From Treponema sp. (lineage in GTDB: Bacteria; Spirochaetota; Spirochaetia; Treponematales; Breznakiellaceae), in contig WQZW01000035.1 of NCBI GenBank assembly GCA_009780545.1, forward strand, positions 1 to 9,348: DNA of 9,348 nt. Reading direction: 5' to 3'. The notes under the pieces are model-generated. The model made no database searches and was not told the origin of the DNA. It saw only the letters and a program-made list of their open reading frames with translations. The translations under genes and the position numbers were made by a program. This document shows, one piece after another, positions 6,991-9,348 of this stretch. Position 1 is the stretch's first letter. Each line of letters begins with the position of its first letter.

Positions 6991-8067
6991 ATGAGTAAAA
7001 ATAAAATCAGCCGAGACACTTGCAAAACTTCAGGTTTGCAAGTGCAACCGCTAAAAAGCGCATGTTTCGTAGCCCATAGGGCGAGAAACTGCGTAGCCTC
7101 GGCAAAACTAACCGAGTTTTGTAAGAGGCTCAGCCTGCTACTTTTTTCCGTTACAGTAGCATTGCTTTTGGTATCTTGTGCCACAATCTACCCGAATATG
7201 CGGACCAATGACTACGAAAACGCCTTTGTCTACGAGATGGGAAATCTGTCCGCGGATACTTTGGTGATAGACATAGAAGGAAGCGGGTGGGGTTCGACCC
7301 TGGGACGCAAACAGTTGGGGATATGGCTATACACGGGGGTGGCAGGAGCATTGTTCGAGCCTTTGAACCAGGAACATACGCTTATTGTTCTGGAAAAATG
7401 GAAGCGGGACCCGACAGCAAGAGCCTCGATAAACTCCGGTGTCTATTATGATGATCTCTACCTGCGTTCGATCTATACTTTGGAAAATCTTATTGATATG
7501 TATGCGGAAAGCATCAATCGTTATATGGAGGACAAGCATTTTACGTCAATCTTCCTGATCGGTTCGTCGGAAGGTGCGATTATCATGCCTCTTCTTTACG
7601 CAAAAATTGAAGAGAGAGAAAAGGTAAAGGGCATCGTCTCTATTGCCGGTGGCGGGCTTCCTGTATATGATTCGTACTCCCTATTGCAAGCTTCGACAAT
7701 AACTCCAAGACGGTACAGAAAAGCTTATTCTTATATGATTGATAGTTACGACATGAGGACTGAGGGCCGGGCCGATTCCGTCGAAGTAGATAAATACGGT
7801 ACCGTATTACGATGGCTTACAAGCCTCATGGAATTTGATCCGTTTGATTATTGGAAGGATGTTGACATCCCCGTTCTATTCATACATGGGGAGAAGGATT
7901 TTAATGTCGCGGTCGAGTCTACCAGGCACATCCAGGAAAATCTGCCCGAAAAACCGTTTGAATTTATCTACTACAAAGACATGGCGCACGGACCGACAAC
8001 CCGTTCCCAAATATCAAGAATGCAGAACGATATAGTGGACTGGATACAAAAGGTGAAAACCCAATGA
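6991..8067 (+). CDS. Predicted lipoprotein with alpha/beta hydrolase fold, carrying an in-frame palindromic insertion
   Basis: This 358-residue protein is a probable membrane-anchored serine hydrolase. The triad is visible: nucleophile Ser193 in GSSEG (191-195), acid Asp303 in FIHGEKDFN, and His333 in DMAHGPT near the C-terminus. A lipobox LLVSC (Cys65) follows a hydrophobic stretch LLLFSVTVALLLV, which predicts lipid attachment. The preceding n-region is about 50 residues, far longer than normal, because codons 8 to 46 lie in a hairpin-rich repeat (7013-7129). Removing 123 bases (7007-7129) would make the protein start MSKNKISLLLFSVTV and run straight into the lipobox, a normal signal peptide. 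Codon use is more A+T-rich than in nifJ or ackA, hinting at a different origin. Substrate is unknown; esterase or acyl-peptidase activity is possible. ATG 6991 has no Shine-Dalgarno sequence; no better start exists before the lipobox. Confidence 0.85.
   Translation: MSKNKISRDTCKTSGLQVQPLKSACFVAHRARNCVASAKLTEFCKRLSLLLFSVTVALLLVSCATIYPNMRTNDYENAFVYEMGNLSADTLVIDIEGSGWGSTLGRKQLGIWLYTGVAGALFEPLNQEHTLIVLEKWKRDPTARASINSGVYYDDLYLRSIYTLENLIDMYAESINRYMEDKHFTSIFLIGSSEGAIIMPLLYAKIEEREKVKGIVSIAGGGLPVYDSYSLLQASTITPRRYRKAYSYMIDSYDMRTEGRADSVEVDKYGTVLRWLTSLMEFDPFDYWKDVDIPVLFIHGEKDFNVAVESTRHIQENLPEKPFEFIYYKDMAHGPTTRSQISRMQNDIVDWIQKVKTQ
7007..7135. mobile_element. MITE/palindromic-type repeat element with 6-bp target duplication, inserted in frame
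   Basis: The 117-bp core (7013-7129) is flanked by TCAGCC at 7007-7012 and 7130-7135. Its ends form imperfect terminal inverted repeats: GCCGAGACACTTGCAAAACT (7010-7029) against the complement of 7115-7134, 16 of 20 matching. Four hairpins fill it. They are CACTTGCAAA/TTTGCAAGTG (7017-7026 and 7035-7044), CGCT/AGCG (7049-7060), GTTTC...GAAAC with inner GCCC/GGGC (about 7065-7089), and CAAAACT/AGTTTTG within GCCTC/GAGGC (about 7096-7129). It encodes no transposase and has no stop codon in the host frame. It would be a non-autonomous element; the family is not recognised. The structure is seen directly; mobility is inferred. Confidence 0.7.
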
Positions 8068-8077
8068 TTTGCATCCG

Positions 8078-8099
8078 GGAGTTTTGCAAGGCAAACTCC
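8078..8099. repeat. Hairpin after the lipoprotein gene, related to the inserted element
   Basis: GGAGTTTTGC (8078-8087) pairs with GCAAACTCC (8091-8099) with one bulged T and a 3-base loop. It contains AGTTTTGCAAG (8080-8090), an exact 11-base match to the complement of 7019-7029 in the terminal repeat of the inserted element. It could be a remnant of the same repeat family, a weak terminator, or both. No T-run follows directly. Confidence 0.5.
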
Positions 8100-8130
8100 A
8101 CCGGGTTCAGGGACGGAATAAGAACGCATG

Positions 8131-8163
8131 CCGTGCCCACATCACACGGATCTGGATTTTTTT
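8131..8163 (+). terminator. Weak candidate terminator before ackA
   Basis: A short stem CCGTG/CACGG (8131-8135 and 8145-8149) is followed after seven bases by a run of seven T (8157-8163). The stem is short and its distance to the T-run is too long for a classic terminator, so this is only a possibility for ending the lipoprotein transcript ahead of the ackA promoter. Confidence 0.25.
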
Positions 8164-8172
8164 CCCCGGAGC

Positions 8173-8181
8173 TGATATAAT
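8173..8181 (+). promoter_or_regulatory. Extended -10 promoter of ackA
   Basis: TGATATAAT (8173-8181) is a perfect -10 box with the TGn extension. The -35 region (about 8152-8158) is poor, as is usual for extended -10 promoters. The predicted start is near 8188, giving a leader of about 36 bases that holds the strong ribosome binding site AAGGAGGT (8211-8218). Confidence 0.6.
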
Positions 8182-8223
8182 CCCTAATATGCTTTCATAC
8201 AAAAGAATTCAAGGAGGTCGCAC

Positions 8224-9348
8224 ATGGTGATACTGACCCTCAACTGCGGTTCTTCCTCGGTGAAGTACCAGGTTTTCGACTGGGATGCGAAGGACATCCT
8301 GGCGGTCGGCGGGGTGGAGAAGGTGACGTTTCCCGGCTCGTTCATCAAGCACAAGGTGAAGGGCAAGGACGAGATCACCGAACAGCACGACTGCAAGGCC
8401 CATACCGATGCGGTAGAGTTGATCATCCGGCTTCTCACCGACAAGGAAAAGGGCGTGATCGCCGACATGTCGGCGATCACGGCCGTGGGGCATCGGGTGG
8501 TGCATGGGGGGACGCGCTTCACCAAGAGCGTCGTCGTGGACGATGCGGCGATGGCCGCTTTCGACGAGGTGAAGGACCTGGGGCCGCTGCACGTGCCGGC
8601 GAACATCATGGGCATCCAGGCGGCCAAGAAAGTGCTGCCGAAAGTGCCGCACTGCGCCATCATGGACACGGCCTGGCACCAAACCATGCCGGCGGAAACC
8701 TACCTGTACGCCGTTCCCTACGAATGGTTCGAGAAGTTCCACGTCAGGCGTTACGGTTTCCACGGCACCAGCTTCCTGTACACGGCAAAGCGGGCCGCCG
8801 TCCTCCTCGGCCGGGATCCCTTCAAAACCAATGCGATCATCTGCCACATCGGGAACGGCGCCTCGGTGAACGCCGTCAAGGACGGCTGCTCCTTCGACAC
8901 CAGCATGGGCCTTACCCCGCTTGAAGGTTTGGTGATGGGAACCCGCTCCGGCGACATGGACCCAGCCCTGCCCTTCTTCGTTATGCGGAAAACCGGAATG
9001 ACCACCGACGAAATGGATGCCGCGATCAACAAAAAGTCCGGCCTGCTGGGAATCACCGGCCAGTACACCGACCGCCGCGACATCGAAAACGCCGCCGACA
9101 AAGGCGACGAACGGGCGGCCCTTTCCCAGAGCATGGAAGCCTACCGAATCAAGAAGTACATCGGCGCGTACCAGGCCGCCCTGGGGCGGGTCGATGCCCT
9201 GGTCTTTACCGCCGGGGTCGGGGAATTCTCCACGGTGATCCGGGCAAAGGTGCTGGAAGGCCTGCAGGGAATCGGCATCGTCTACGATCCTGCCAAAAAT
9301 GCCAACGCCCGCACGAGGAACGCCGAGCTGCTCATCAGCGCGCCGGAA
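8224..9348 (+). CDS. ackA: Acetate kinase (3' end beyond window)
   Basis: The enzyme transfers phosphate between acetyl phosphate and ADP, yielding acetate and ATP, the energy-conserving last step after PFOR and phosphotransacetylase. The visible 375 codons are in frame to the window edge; the family is usually 390-450 residues. Residues matching the Methanosarcina thermophila enzyme at identical numbering are Asn7 (LNCGSSS), Arg91 (GHRVVHGG), Asp148 ([10 protein letters not shown]), His180 (RYGFHGTS) and Arg241 (GTRSGDMDP). The nucleotide motif GNGAS is also present. The distal glutamate (Glu384 there) lies past the edge. Two small departures are seen: GTSF where many have GTSH, and GVGEF where many have GIGEN. 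AAGGAGGT at 8211-8218 gives a well-spaced start at ATG 8224; GTG 8227 is less likely. Confidence 0.96.
   Translation, partial: MVILTLNCGSSSVKYQVFDWDAKDILAVGGVEKVTFPGSFIKHKVKGKDEITEQHDCKAHTDAVELIIRLLTDKEKGVIADMSAITAVGHRVVHGGTRFTKSVVVDDAAMAAFDEVKDLGPLHVPANIMGIQAAKKVLPKVPHCAIMDTAWHQTMPAETYLYAVPYEWFEKFHVRRYGFHGTSFLYTAKRAAVLLGRDPFKTNAIICHIGNGASVNAVKDGCSFDTSMGLTPLEGLVMGTRSGDMDPALPFFVMRKTGMTTDEMDAAINKKSGLLGITGQYTDRRDIENAADKGDERAALSQSMEAYRIKKYIGAYQAALGRVDALVFTAGVGEFSTVIRAKVLEGLQGIGIVYDPAKNANARTRNAELLISAPE

Noticed and set aside
7013..7129. Hairpin array as a CRISPR array or tRNA
   Set aside because: The hairpins differ in sequence, there are no regularly spaced identical repeats, and no cloverleaf or TPsiC-like arm can be drawn.
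8209..8847. Minus-strand frames opposite ackA
   Set aside because: They are shadows of a clearly functional acetate kinase frame.

Overview
The window looks like a chromosomal segment from a fermentative anaerobic spirochaete, most likely a Treponema or Breznakiellaceae-type treponeme. The 506-residue protein at 1049-2569 resembles, from memory, a spirochaete-restricted family (DUF5312). It stands next to a single-chain pyruvate:ferredoxin oxidoreductase and near an acetate kinase, the classic spirochaete route from pyruvate to acetate. The species cannot be fixed from the sequence.

Layout. 1-889 (minus strand): the 3' part of an ABC exporter operon, with an ATPase of the LolD/MacB type translationally coupled (TGATG overlap) to a MacB/FtsX-type permease that runs off the left edge. 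890-1048: divergent intergenic region with a near-perfect 17-bp dyad over the ATPase promoter and a similar half-conserved site near the plus-strand gene. 1049-2569: DUF5312-like cytoplasmic protein. 2570-2842: strong hairpins followed by a very good sigma-70 promoter (TTGCAA, 17 bp, TATAAT) decorated with two dyads. 2843-6391: nifJ (PFOR), with all expected iron-sulfur and thiamine diphosphate motifs. 6392-6537: two hairpins, the second a convincing intrinsic terminator. 6538-6908: two small membrane-protein ORFs. 6991-8067: a lipoprotein alpha/beta hydrolase with visibly more A+T-rich codons than its neighbours. 8068-8223: hairpins and an extended -10 promoter. 8224-9348: ackA, cut by the right edge.

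How the genes fit. PFOR makes acetyl-CoA, CO2 and reduced ferredoxin from pyruvate. Acetate kinase makes ATP and acetate from acetyl phosphate. The linking phosphotransacetylase is not in the window. The ~1.8 kb between nifJ and ackA is different in character (small ORFs, lower G+C, lipoprotein, palindromic repeats) and may be a later insertion or an independent transcription unit.

The most interesting observation is a 117-bp, hairpin-packed palindromic element (7013-7129) inside the 5' end of the lipoprotein gene. It is flanked by a 6-bp direct repeat (TCAGCC), has ~20-bp imperfect terminal inverted repeats, and is open in frame (39 codons). Removing it with one repeat copy restores a textbook lipoprotein signal peptide. 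This resembles the Rickettsia palindromic element phenomenon of repeats inserted in frame into genes.
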